Below, piece by piece: positions 44,352 through 51,567 of a DNA stretch of 51,567 bases. The stretch covers positions 1-51,567 of the forward strand of contig JAJYBV010000011.1 in NCBI GenBank assembly GCA_021778805.1, read 5' to 3'. The DNA comes from Chloroflexota bacterium (GTDB lineage: Bacteria > Chloroflexota > Ktedonobacteria > Ktedonobacterales > JACDGC01). Numbering within the stretch: the stretch's first letter is position 1; every line of letters begins with the position of its first letter. The notes under the pieces are model-generated. The model saw only the letters and a list, made by a program, of their open reading frames with translations, was not told the DNA's origin and did not search any database. Position numbers and translations under genes: made by a program.

Positions 44352-45614
44352 TTACAAGTGGAAATATGCAAACAAAAAAGCGCCTGCGCCGACAACAAGC
44401 GCAATCAGTGTTAAGATGAATGTTAATGATTGCCAAAATTGAATTTGCCGGAAAGCAATGACATATTCTTCGTATAATTTATCGGTATCATCTTGCAGCG
44501 TATCTTTTACCTGATTCAAGGATATTTCCAATTCACTTTCAGATCGTAAGATCGCTTGCCGTTGCTCTGTTACCGAATGATCTAATTGATCTTCCAAATT
44601 TTGCGTCATCTTATGCTGATCTTTTGTAAACCGATCTAACAGCCTTTCAAGTTCAGCGGCTTGGTCGGCAATGCGCTGGCCGGCGATTCTAAAACGTTCC
44701 TCGATAATATCGGTAACAAATGCGTGTTCATCAATCATGCTGTTTGCATGTTCCGCGCGAATAGCAGCGCTTTGTTCATGCACAGCGGTAAACATCTGCT
44801 GCTGCATAGCGCCAAGCGCGCGAATCGTTTGGTCTCTTAGTACAAGCATATCTGCCCGAATTGCAGTAAAATTATCGGAAGATCCATTGGTATCGGCAGA
44901 TGAATCAGCCTGTTGCAAACTTGATTGCGTTAACAAATCAGTAGCGGTAAATGTTTTTTGAAATTCGGCAAATTCAGTGGAAAGTTTCAGATATTTTTGT
45001 TCGGCGCTGTCTCGAATTTCTGCTTGAAACGCGCTCATTTGCTGATCCAGCGTATTTTTCAGTAGGTCTGCCCTATTTTGCAGATCTTGCACGGAAAGCG
45101 CTAAAAACGCTTCTGTAGCCTCACGAAGCCTAACAACATTATTTTTCTCTGATTCGTATTCTGATTGCATGCGGCTTATTTGTTCGAGTGAGCGATTCAA
45201 AAGGGCATTATAATTTTCCTGCCAAGCGGCAATTTGGGATCGCATTTGCCGCAAATCCTCAACAGAACGCTGTAACTCCTGTGTTTGCTGCTGCAATTCA
45301 TCAATGGGTTGGGGCGCATGAACATTCATTGGCTCTAACTCAGTCTGTTGTAAAGCTTCAGTTAACGATTCAGAGGCTATGATTGTATCTTCAGCAGAAA
45401 GCGCCTGAGGATCGTCATGCGGAGTGATCATATCATCAACATGACGGTATGCGGATTGAAACGCGGTTTCCATGCGGCGCAAATCTCCCAAATGCCTTGT
45501 AACCTGCTGCAATTCCTGTGAGTCATCTGATACATCCGCCTGGGCGCTCGATTGGGCAGTATCCTCTGCCGACAAATTCGCGGATGCATCCGGCGCTATA
45601 TTTTGACCTTCCAT
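44352..45614 (-). CDS. Coiled-coil protein with C-terminal membrane anchor, 420 aa
   Basis: A Gln/Glu/Ala-rich protein. Residues 40-385 are almost wholly predicted coiled coil (e.g. QELQRSVEDLRQMRSQIAAW and AELERLLDRFTKDQHKM), and residues about 392-418 (FILTLIALVVGAGAFLFAYF) form a single tail TM helix. No signal peptide, so the coil faces the cytoplasm. It could act as a scaffold or partition-like tether; no family is recognised. AGAGGAT lies 9 nt before the ATG at 45614. The tandem repeat array lies just beyond the stop. Confidence 0.75.
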   Translation of the reverse strand: MEGQNIAPDASANLSAEDTAQSSAQADVSDDSQELQQVTRHLGDLRRMETAFQSAYRHVDDMITPHDDPQALSAEDTIIASESLTEALQQTELEPMNVHAPQPIDELQQQTQELQRSVEDLRQMRSQIAAWQENYNALLNRSLEQISRMQSEYESEKNNVVRLREATEAFLALSVQDLQNRADLLKNTLDQQMSAFQAEIRDSAEQKYLKLSTEFAEFQKTFTATDLLTQSSLQQADSSADTNGSSDNFTAIRADMLVLRDQTIRALGAMQQQMFTAVHEQSAAIRAEHANSMIDEHAFVTDIIEERFRIAGQRIADQAAELERLLDRFTKDQHKMTQNLEDQLDHSVTEQRQAILRSESELEISLNQVKDTLQDDTDKLYEEYVIAFRQIQFWQSLTFILTLIALVVGAGAFLFAYFHL

Positions 45615-45751
45615 TGATACATATCCTCTTAAAAAATCCTTTTTTTTGTTTTTATATATCACAAATGGCGCCAATTTATATTATTTCCTGCAAAAATTAC
45701 TTTATTCCAACTGTCTGCTTGTTCCATAGGCTATTTTTCTCAGAAACAAAG

Positions 45752-45773
45752 AGAGCCTGCTAATGCAGGCTCT
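45752..45773 (-). terminator. Intrinsic terminator of the PAP2-like gene
   Basis: AGAGCCTGC, TAAT, GCAGGCTCT: a perfect 9-bp stem with a tetraloop, followed on the minus strand by CTTTGTTTCTG. It lies ~57 bp after the stop of the PAP2-like gene at 45830. Confidence 0.7.
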
Positions 45774-45829
45774 GCTCACGAATCTAAGAGATAGATGCAG
45801 TTTTTATATCAAGATGAAAGGCAATGGAT

Positions 45830-46486
45830 TTAGTGAAAAATTTCAAATATTGCCAGCGCGCTGGTTAAACCAACTAACGAACCGGCAATAACCTGGCCGG
45901 TTGTATGTCTGCCCAGCTCTACCCGAGACCAACTGACAAGTATAGCCGCTATCGCCGCCAAAGGTCCCCAAACAAAAGTAAACAGCCATAATAATGTTGC
46001 GCAAGAAGCTGCCGCGGTAGCGTGTGCGCTGATTTTCCACTTTAAATTAACGAAGCCATTAACTACATTTGCCGTAAACATTGCGCCAAGCGTTAACAGC
46101 GCATAGGAAGCGTGCAATTTTGCGTAAATAATTAAAACGATGATGATGGAGACAATGGAAAACGGATAAAGAAAATATCGCTGGGTTCGCTGAGAAACAT
46201 CCAGATCGGTCCAATGGCCGCGACGCACTTGAAAAATAACCAGCGCCGTAAGTGGCAGCGCCGCAACGACTAAGGCAATAAACATTAAAACCACAGAATA
46301 TTTTAAGTCATTATTGCGGGAATAAGAAATGATTAAAATGGTAAATAATGGAAAAATGATAGGATGAATTACCGATGAAATAATACGCGCAATCTCATGA
46401 CGAACATGCGCTGAACGCGATTGCATAGCCGCGGCGCCGGTTTCCGTTTTTTGCGGATTAAATTCATCATGTCGAAATTGTGTCAT
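45830..46486 (-). CDS. PAP2-like integral membrane phosphatase homologue
   Basis: A protein of 218 aa with about five to six TM helices. Remnants of the PAP2 acid phosphatase blocks are visible: KISAHATAAASC (about 151-162, C2-like with His) and SWSRVELGRHTTGQVIAG (about 185-202, C3-like SR...H). The usual Asp after the last His is Gln and the C1 Lys/Arg-Pro block is weak, so catalysis is uncertain. Family members dephosphorylate lipid pyrophosphates such as undecaprenyl-PP. GAAGGGA lies about 9 nt before the ATG. It is 47 bp from the CorC gene on the same strand, so the two may be co-transcribed. Confidence 0.75.
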   Translation of the reverse strand: MTQFRHDEFNPQKTETGAAAMQSRSAHVRHEIARIISSVIHPIIFPLFTILIISYSRNNDLKYSVVLMFIALVVAALPLTALVIFQVRRGHWTDLDVSQRTQRYFLYPFSIVSIIIVLIIYAKLHASYALLTLGAMFTANVVNGFVNLKWKISAHATAAASCATLLWLFTFVWGPLAAIAAILVSWSRVELGRHTTGQVIAGSLVGLTSALAIFEIFH

Positions 46487-46533
46487 GGTCGTATCCCTTC
46501 GTATCGTCTTAGGGCAAATGAAAACAAAAGCTT

Positions 46534-47931
46534 TTACGCTGTTAAATTGCCCTTCGGATGCTGCTGTTCAGGTTCATTATCATCTAATTCCGGAGGATCT
46601 GCCGGCTTTAGACGCAATGGCTCTTGGATTATGGCTTTTAATTGGGTAATTCGCTTGCCGCGCAATGCATTAACCGTTAATGTAACACCATTCTCGGTAA
46701 CACTGTCTCCATATGACGGAATTTTATCGAGCTTTGTTTGCACATAGCCGGCTAGCGAATCATATTCTTCGCCCGGCTCCAAATTTGCGCCGGTCTCTTC
46801 ATTAAAATCTTCGACACTTACCATGGCGTCTATCAGGTATTCTGATGGCCCTGTTTTTTGAATCGGGCTTTCATCAAAATCATATTCATCCTGTATTTCT
46901 CCCACTATCTCTTCAACTAAATCTTCAATTGTCACCAGCCCTGCAACTGCTCCATACTCATCAATGACAATGGCTATATGTATGCGTTTACTCCGCATCT
47001 CATGCAGCAAATCATCCAGCTTTTTGGTCTCCGGCACAAAATAAGCCTGCCGCATATATTTTTTCGCAGCAGCCTCCGCAATGTCAGATTGAATTGCTAT
47101 TAGGAGATCTTTAGCGTAAAGCATTCCAACAATATTGTCAATAGTTTCTTCATACAGGGGTATGCGCGATAGTCCCGCCTTAATAAATAATTCTACCGCT
47201 TGGGTAATCGTTGCGTCAGACTCTAATGTAATCATATCGATTCGTGGAGTCATGACCGATCGAACGCTCGTATCTGAAAGCCCGAAAATATGCGTTATCA
47301 TCGAGCGTTCTTCTTCTTCCAGCACACCTTCATTTTTGCTGACATTTACCAGCATCTTCAGTTCTTCTTCTGTCACCGAGGGGCCTTTATCGCGAATCTG
47401 AATATTTAATACGCGCAAAAGAAGCTCTGTAATAAAATTAAAGGAAAAAATTACCGGTTTTAGCAACCAGCCAACCGCTACAACAATCGGGGCAAAAAAC
47501 AGCGCCCATGCATCTGCGCTTTGCACCGCGGCGCTTTTTGGGGTAATTTCACAGAAAATCAGCGCAACTACCGACATTGCTACCGAAGCAATAACATCAC
47601 CCCACTGCGGAGAAAACGTGATTGCAATTACCGTTGCGATGGATGACGCCAAAATAAGCGCAATATTATTGACAACCAATATTGTCGTGAGTAATTGTTT
47701 TGGATTTTCCAGAAATTTTTCAACGCTTTGCGCGCGTATATTGCCGTCTTCGGCTAAATTTTGCATTCGAATTCGGTTTACTGATGTTAGTGATGTTTCA
47801 GCGGCAGAGGCTCCGGCGCAGATAATAAGAAGCACAATAAGGATTGTTATCAGCGCAGGCAATTGATTCCCGGCTGTTATATCCCCCAAAAACACAAATC
47901 GAACATACATTAAAGCGCCAAAATTGTTCAT
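46534..47931 (-). CDS. CNNM/CorC-HlyC family transporter (DUF21-CBS-CorC)
   Basis: A protein of 465 aa with the family's three parts. The DUF21/CNNM membrane domain spans about 15-200 (ASAAETSLTSVNRIRM, FCEITPKSAAVQ). A CBS pair spans about 215-335 (VRSVMTPRIDMITLE, IDEYGAVAGLVTIEDLVEEI). The CorC_HlyC domain spans about 350-430 (YLIDAMVSVEDFNEETG). Relatives export Mg2+ or Co2+ and sense ATP-Mg with the CBS domains; that role is inferred. The conserved EITPK in the membrane core is intact. GAGGGAG lies 5 nt before the ATG. Confidence 0.92.
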   Translation of the reverse strand: MNNFGALMYVRFVFLGDITAGNQLPALITILIVLLIICAGASAAETSLTSVNRIRMQNLAEDGNIRAQSVEKFLENPKQLLTTILVVNNIALILASSIATVIAITFSPQWGDVIASVAMSVVALIFCEITPKSAAVQSADAWALFFAPIVVAVGWLLKPVIFSFNFITELLLRVLNIQIRDKGPSVTEEELKMLVNVSKNEGVLEEEERSMITHIFGLSDTSVRSVMTPRIDMITLESDATITQAVELFIKAGLSRIPLYEETIDNIVGMLYAKDLLIAIQSDIAEAAAKKYMRQAYFVPETKKLDDLLHEMRSKRIHIAIVIDEYGAVAGLVTIEDLVEEIVGEIQDEYDFDESPIQKTGPSEYLIDAMVSVEDFNEETGANLEPGEEYDSLAGYVQTKLDKIPSYGDSVTENGVTLTVNALRGKRITQLKAIIQEPLRLKPADPPELDDNEPEQQHPKGNLTA

Positions 47932-48276
47932 ATGCTCCCTCTTAAAAACACTTCTGCATTCAGCATACTTTTGTTGAAAAGCGAGGAAGCGCTATGACTG
48001 CGCTTGCTTTTGCAGATAGCTTGAAATTTTTGCGTAACGCGAAGAGTATCATTTTCAATCCGGTATTTTAGATATATTGACGGATTTTGATGTGACGTAA
48101 ATAGGCGTTTTGAATGAAAAGAAGGCAATGGGTCTATGATACAACTATGATAGTCGTCATCACTCTGCGGAATATTAGATTTTTTAGTGGAATGGTTCAT
48201 AATTTTATGAGATAACTATAAAAACAACCTTTCCCAACACCTGGATTCACCTCCTGAGTCGATGCAAAGAAAGGGG
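47932..48276. other. Intergenic stretch, no recognised gene
   Basis: It contains the leader of the CorC-type gene and the 3' flank of tRNA-Gln. A 90-codon frame (47928-48200, minus) overlaps the CorC start by 4 bp but has no ribosome site and an unnatural Ser/Lys/His-rich composition. No repeat or RNA was recognised. Confidence 0.5.
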
Positions 48277-48347
48277 CTGGGGTACTAGGATTCGAACCTA
48301 GGATGGAGGATCCAAAGTCCTCTGCCTTACCGCTTGGCCATACCCCA
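48277..48347 (-). tRNA. tRNA-Gln (anticodon TTG)
   Basis: The minus strand begins TGGGGTA and ends TACCCCA plus discriminator G, which pair as the acceptor. The D arm is GGCCAAGCGGTAAGGC, the anticodon stem GAGGA/TCCTC closes loop CTTTGGA with anticodon TTG (glutamine CAA/CAG), and the T arm contains GGTTCGAATCC. UGGGG is the usual start of bacterial tRNA-Gln. CCA is not encoded. Confidence 0.95.
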
Positions 48348-48678
48348 ATAATTTCCTAAACCTAACTGCATTTTGTATGAAACAAACTGCCATTGGTTTC
48401 GTTTTTTTTGTAATACCACTTAGCCAAATATCGTAAAAATTTGTCTAAGTGATACCTTTAAATGGGCAATAACTTCTAAGGGAAGTATACGCCAAAAATC
48501 CCTGCATTGTCAACACCATTGGGAAATAAGCATTCTGCTTTTGAAATACTATCCAGCTTGAAATAATACACTGAGATGTATTTGCCTGCGTGGTTACAAC
48601 TGCTCGGAGTAGAGCGTAGCAGTTCCAAACGTCTGGCAATCAAAAGTGACGAAGAAGCTGCTACGATTTGAAAATCAC
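48348..48678. other. Intergenic stretch with a 16-bp inverted repeat
   Basis: TACCACTTAGCCAAAT (48414-48429) and ATTTGTCTAAGTGATA (48439-48454) are inverted repeats with two mismatches around a 9-nt spacer, upstream of tRNA-Gln. A run of eight T lies just before it on the plus strand. No gene is recognised in the stretch; a 64-codon frame on the minus strand looks random. Confidence 0.5.
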
Positions 48679-49011
48679 TTAAAGGATGACCTCACGGATA
48701 GGAATACTGGGAATTTTGTCATAACCTACTAAGTCTTCAAAGGTGGTGGTGTAGAGAAAGGTTCTGCCGCCCTCTGCGACATACCTTGTCTCATATATAC
48801 GGTTCTTCATGTGAATAGACACCGCATAAACCTCAGTGTTGTGTACATCTCTTGCCAGAGACGCCACCAAGGTTACTGTGTATTTGACCTCTTCTAAGCT
48901 TACCCCAACATTACTTTCATACCGAAACCGAATGAGATTGGAGTACTCCTCAAGCTGCATAACTCCTTGGTATTTCTTGTGATTTCCTATTGCCGGTTTC
49001 TTCTTCGACAT
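48679..49011 (-). CDS. Hypothetical protein, 110 aa
   Basis: A soluble, slightly basic protein that I do not recognise. Basic N-terminus (MSKKKPAIGNHKK), then a predicted helix/strand region with VKYTVTLVASLARDVHNTEVYAVSIHMKNR (in two parts, about 43-72) and TFLYTTTFEDLVGYDKIPS. GAAGAGG lies 6 nt before the ATG, so translation is credible. It lies near tRNA-Gln and on its own. It may be a cargo gene of an old insertion at that tRNA, which is speculation. Confidence 0.6.
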   Translation of the reverse strand: MSKKKPAIGNHKKYQGVMQLEEYSNLIRFRYESNVGVSLEEVKYTVTLVASLARDVHNTEVYAVSIHMKNRIYETRYVAEGGRTFLYTTTFEDLVGYDKIPSIPIREVIL

Positions 49012-49214
49012 GAATTACCTCTTCTTTTACGTGATGACAATGTCACCATTGAATGATGTCAACAAATATCTACCATATACCATCGACGCAACATGCTTCT
49101 GCATATAGTATATGTGTGACGCAAAACTCGGAAGTTTTTATAAGACGGTTACCTCTGTGAAAATATAAATTTTTTCAGCATATTAAATCTTGCCCAAATA
49201 TACTACCTCATTGT

Positions 49215-49249
49215 ATATATTGACATTCATCAATATATCATGCTATTCT
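49215..49249 (+). promoter_or_regulatory. Promoter and probable ArsR operator of the arsenic cassette
   Basis: ATATATTGA, CATTCA, TCAATATAT (49215-49238) is a perfect 9-bp inverted repeat, the kind of site bound by dimeric ArsR-family repressors. It covers the -35 TTGACA (49220-49225); an 18-bp spacer leads to TATTCT (49244-49249). Repressor on this palindrome would block polymerase, giving auto-regulation of arsR and control of the genes behind it. Confidence 0.65.
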
Positions 49250-49302
49250 CTGGTTAGGCACACGCTTTCCAAACATTGCCAAACATTTGCAGGAGTCTTT
49301 TA

Positions 49303-49668
49303 GTGAAAAAAATCCCAGTTCTGCCACAAAACGATGCAAATCAATGTGTCAATCAACCAATTGCGCTTTCCATTTCCCCGCAGCAATGCGCATTTTTGGC
49401 AGAAGTAGTACACGCCGCAGCCGATAAAACCAGAATCGCAATCTTAGATTTATTGACGCAAACAGACGCATATTTGTGTGTGTGCGACATCACTGCGCAG
49501 TTTCAGCTTAATCAACCTACAATCAGCCATCATTTACGGATTATGCGGGAAGCCGGCTTAATTTCAAAAAAAATGTCCGGTGTTTGGGCGCATTATCAAA
49601 TTACCCAAACCGGCAAAGATTTACTTGCCGCTATCTATCATGTACAACCAGTATCAGACCCATCATAG
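49303..49668 (+). CDS. arsR: ArsR-family arsenite-responsive repressor
   Basis: A winged-helix repressor of 121 aa. The recognition helix region is QPTISHHLRIMREAGLI (71-87). YLCVCDI (57-63) carries Cys59 and Cys61, the metalloid-sensing pair in the alpha-3 helix as in E. coli ArsR (ELCVCDL). As(III) binding to these cysteines should release the operator at 49215. I use the GTG at 49303 (AGGAG 7 nt upstream) rather than an ATG nine codons earlier. It is the first gene of arsR-aqpS-arsC. Confidence 0.9.
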   Translation: MKKIPVLPQNDANQCVNQPIALSISPQQCAFLAEVVHAAADKTRIAILDLLTQTDAYLCVCDITAQFQLNQPTISHHLRIMREAGLISKKMSGVWAHYQITQTGKDLLAAIYHVQPVSDPS

Positions 49669-49681
49669 AGAAAAGGTACAA

Positions 49682-50398
49682 ATGAAAATCACAGCAACTT
49701 TCGCTCATGCGCTGCAAAGAAATTACACGCTGCTTACCGTCGCAACCGCAGAATGTATAGGAATCTTTGGTTTAGTTTTTGCCGGATGCGGCGCAATTAT
49801 CATTGATACGCTTTCGCATGGCGCGATAACCCATATCGGTGTCAGTTTAACGTTTGGTCTTGTGGTCACAGCTATGATCTTTGCCACCGGGCATATCAGC
49901 GGCGCACATTTAAATCCCGCAGTTACCTTAGGATTCACCGTAACAAAACATCTTTCCATACAAAAAATGCTGGTATATTGGGCCGCTCAGTTCAGCGGAG
50001 CGATAGCGGCAGTGTTCGCTTTAAAGCTTCTGTTCGGCGGCGCGGCAAAACTTGGCGCAACCATACCATCCGGATCGGATATGCAATCATTTGCGCTGGA
50101 AGTAATACTCACATTTTTTCTGATGTTTGTTATCATGGCAGTTGCCACAGATTCCCGCGCCAAAAGTGAATTTGCCCCAATTGCAATCGGGGCAACAGTT
50201 GCGTTAGAAGCGCTCTTTACCGGACCAATCAGCGGCGCCTCCATGAATCCTTTTCGGTCATTGGCTCCTGCGCTGCTAAGCGGATACTGGAACAGCCAAT
50301 GGATATATCTTACAGCGCCCTTTATTGGCGCCGCTGCGGCCGCAATACTTTACACATGGCTGAATAATGCAAACCATACACGAGGAACAATTTCATGA
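49682..50398 (+). CDS. aqpS: Aquaglyceroporin of an arsenic cassette (AqpS-like)
   Basis: An MIP-family channel of 238 aa with six TM helices and two re-entrant loops. The first loop has SGAHLNPAVTLG (NPA 78-80). The second reads SGASMNPFRSLAPAL, NPF (189-191) instead of NPA, followed by the selectivity Arg192. In Sinorhizobium meliloti AqpS sits in the ars operon and lets arsenite made by ArsC leave the cell down its gradient, replacing ArsB. The same order here suggests the same job. AAAAGG lies just before the ATG. It overlaps arsC by 4 bp. Confidence 0.87.
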   Translation: MKITATFAHALQRNYTLLTVATAECIGIFGLVFAGCGAIIIDTLSHGAITHIGVSLTFGLVVTAMIFATGHISGAHLNPAVTLGFTVTKHLSIQKMLVYWAAQFSGAIAAVFALKLLFGGAAKLGATIPSGSDMQSFALEVILTFFLMFVIMAVATDSRAKSEFAPIAIGATVALEALFTGPISGASMNPFRSLAPALLSGYWNSQWIYLTAPFIGAAAAAILYTWLNNANHTRGTIS

Positions 50399-50817
50399 AA
50401 AAACAAGTCTTAATTCTATGCACCGGGAATTCTGCGCGCTCGCAAATGGCAGAAGGTTTTTTCCATGCATTTGCGGATGATTGGTGCGATACATTTAGCG
50501 CAGGCACACATCCATCACATGTGCATCCCTTAGCGATAGCGGCTATGGCAGAAAAACATATCGATATCAGCGGGCAGCGCTCAAAATCACTGACAGAATA
50601 TCTGGCCAAGCCATTCGATTTTGTCATAACGGTTTGCGACAAAGCCGCTGAAACCTGTCCTATGTTTCCCGGTTCCGCTGTGCGAATTCATTGGAGTTTT
50701 CCCGATCCGGCGCAGGCAGGCGGATCGGATGAGGAAAAAATACAAGCCTTTCGCAATGTTCGTAACGATATGGAAGCAATCATCACCCATTGGCTTGCGC
50801 AACAAACAAATCCATAA
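50395..50817 (+). CDS. arsC: Arsenate reductase, LMW-phosphatase type (thioredoxin-coupled)
   Basis: A protein of 140 aa reducing As(V) to As(III). The P-loop is CTGNSARS (Cys9, Arg15). Cys81 and Cys88 in VCDKAAETCP provide the redox relay of the S. aureus pI258-type enzyme (Cys10/82/89). WSFPDPA supplies the general acid Asp. These features separate it from glutaredoxin-dependent ArsC. It overlaps the aquaporin stop by 4 bp (ATGA), so the two are coupled: the reductase makes arsenite and the channel lets it out. Confidence 0.93.
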   Translation: MKKQVLILCTGNSARSQMAEGFFHAFADDWCDTFSAGTHPSHVHPLAIAAMAEKHIDISGQRSKSLTEYLAKPFDFVITVCDKAAETCPMFPGSAVRIHWSFPDPAQAGGSDEEKIQAFRNVRNDMEAIITHWLAQQTNP

Positions 50818-50886
50818 TTCATCTGTAATTTTTGGTGTCTAAGTGCTATTATGTTTGTATCAAGATAACAAAGGAGTTATACAATT

Positions 50887-51444
50887 TTGTCTCGAACCGC
50901 ATTTATGAGCTTGGTGATTGTATTATTTCTGGCTTCCTGCGGGGCAGCGCCGGCAAGCACATCACAGAACACTGCCCAGCAGGGCTGCCATTTTACTATT
51001 ACCGTACCGGCAGGATGGGCAGTTGTGCAAAAACAGCAAAATTCCAGTTCCGGCTTTTTATGCGCCATGACTATCGGATTAACCGCATACGAAACATCTC
51101 AGCAATATTCGCAAATGAATATTCAGGTTTTAAGCGCAGGATCGGCCAATGTGCAGCAAACAATTCAAGAATTTGCGCATAACAGTCAATATTCAACGAT
51201 ACAGCTGCATGGTTACAACGGCTATATCTCTACACAAACATACTATGTTGCGCCGCCAACCATGCAGCCTGGGCAAACAACACTTGCGCCGCCAACGGCA
51301 AACTCGCCGGGCACAGAAACTCACACCGAATATGATTTTCCCACACAACAATATTTATATACTATTATTACGCAAAATATTGTTGGGCAAAACGCAGATT
51401 CCGGTTTAAACTCACTGATTCAATCATTTTCTATAACCTCGTGA
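50887..51444 (+). CDS. Lipoprotein of unknown function, probably truncated by an IS
   Basis: It begins with TTG; AAGGAG lies 10 nt upstream. Residues 1-18 are a lipoprotein signal with lipobox LASC (Cys18), then a Ser/Thr/Gln linker and a domain starting CHFTITVPAGWAVVQKQQ, like PsbP/DUF-type surface domains in which a 'P.GW.v' turn is common. Pro/Thr-rich loop near 130-150. The stop TGA (51442-51444) lies within the GTGAA end motif of the adjacent IS200/IS605 element, so the natural C-terminus was probably longer. Function unknown. Confidence 0.7.
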   Translation: MSRTAFMSLVIVLFLASCGAAPASTSQNTAQQGCHFTITVPAGWAVVQKQQNSSSGFLCAMTIGLTAYETSQQYSQMNIQVLSAGSANVQQTIQEFAHNSQYSTIQLHGYNGYISTQTYYVAPPTMQPGQTTLAPPTANSPGTETHTEYDFPTQQYLYTIITQNIVGQNADSGLNSLIQSFSITS

Positions 51445-51567
51445 ACAACCACTGAGCTGAAGACTCAGTGGCTTCGGCCACGAAAGTCCAGGCCCAGTCC
51501 CGCAAGGGCACGTTCACCAGACTCGGTCAGGAGAAATCCTGGTTCCGTTCGGAAGGTCATGACACCT
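51441..51567 (-). mobile_element. Right end of an IS200/IS605-family element (partial)
   Basis: Read on the minus strand the window edge ends GGCCGAAGCCACTGAG, TCTTCAG, CTCAGTGG, TTGTTCAC. A subterminal hairpin (CCACTGAG/CTCAGTGG, 51447-51469) followed by GTTCAC is the usual right end of IS200/IS605/IS1341 elements. The sequence is GC-rich compared with the flank, and an open frame ending in ...RSH before the hairpin may be the tnpB tail. The rest of the element lies outside the window. Family assignment rests on this end only. Confidence 0.6.

Noticed and set aside
44117-44436. Several open frames of 70-100 codons inside the tandem repeats
   Set aside because: They consist of translated repeat units (e.g. 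GTPQTPRKGLPPLTNP twice), occur on both strands and have no ribosome sites.
47928-48200. 90-codon frame overlapping the CorC gene start by 4 bp (minus)
   Set aside because: The ATGA overlap is tempting, but there is no ribosome site and the composition (Ser/Lys/His-rich, no hydrophobic core) looks random.

Overview
The window is a bacterial chromosome segment of moderately low GC with short operons on both strands. The best guess is a Chloroflexota bacterium, perhaps Ktedonobacteria-like. This rests on family resemblance (YkcB-type GT39 enzyme with a glycine/serine-rich linker, secreted SGNH hydrolase, single sigma-70 without a long region 1.1, many GAF/receiver regulators) and is not proven. 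MurA and FemAB-type genes show that the cell makes peptidoglycan. No outer-membrane genes are seen.

Layout. 1-2130: a truncated ORF, an interspersed GC-rich repeat, tRNA-Val(CAC) and a secreted SGNH hydrolase. 2131-11352: a methyl-accepting chemotaxis protein, CcdA, an APC amino-acid permease, an SDR oxidoreductase, a YdeI-like protein, a MOSC protein and several small hypotheticals. 11424-12485: a sigma-70 factor. 13271-15830: a GC-rich IS607-family element with a serine recombinase and a long (630 aa) TnpB whose 3' end forms a chain of hairpins, read here as its omega-RNA. 15860-18426: a soluble protoglobin-MCP oxygen sensor, a MITE-like repeat, a hypothetical and a GNAT acetyltransferase. 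18587-20850: glmS, preceded by a recognisable glmS self-cleaving ribozyme and promoter. 21330-25449: NYN RNase-like protein, DUF503 protein, a two-gene Kiwa-type anti-phage module (KwaA membrane protein, KwaB/DUF4868) and a Nudix hydrolase. 25517-31004: a lectin-like surface protein, a two-component pair and a GT39 glycosyltransferase. 31005-31991: two more repeat copies, one with terminal inverted repeats. 32475-36560 (minus): MurA with Cys-to-Asp in the fosfomycin loop, a SAM methyltransferase and a ThDP lyase very like animal ILVBL/HACL2. 36767-41908 (plus): GAF histidine kinase, receiver protein, FemAB transferase and GH18-like membrane protein. 41923-48347: polytopic GT-C-like protein, four tandem ~90-bp repeats, coiled-coil membrane protein, PAP2-like protein, CorC/HlyC transporter and tRNA-Gln(TTG). 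49215-50817: a compact arsenic cassette (operator, arsR, aquaporin, arsC). 50887-51567: a lipoprotein gene whose stop codon appears to be supplied by the right end of an IS200/IS605 element running off the window.

The points most worth following are the glmS ribozyme, the divergent Kiwa pair, the long IS607 TnpB with its predicted guide RNA, the modular repeat family (interspersed, inverted and tandem forms), the Asp-type MurA, and the ILVBL-like enzyme in an operon with a methyltransferase. All functional statements are read from sequence motifs and family knowledge; no database search was run.
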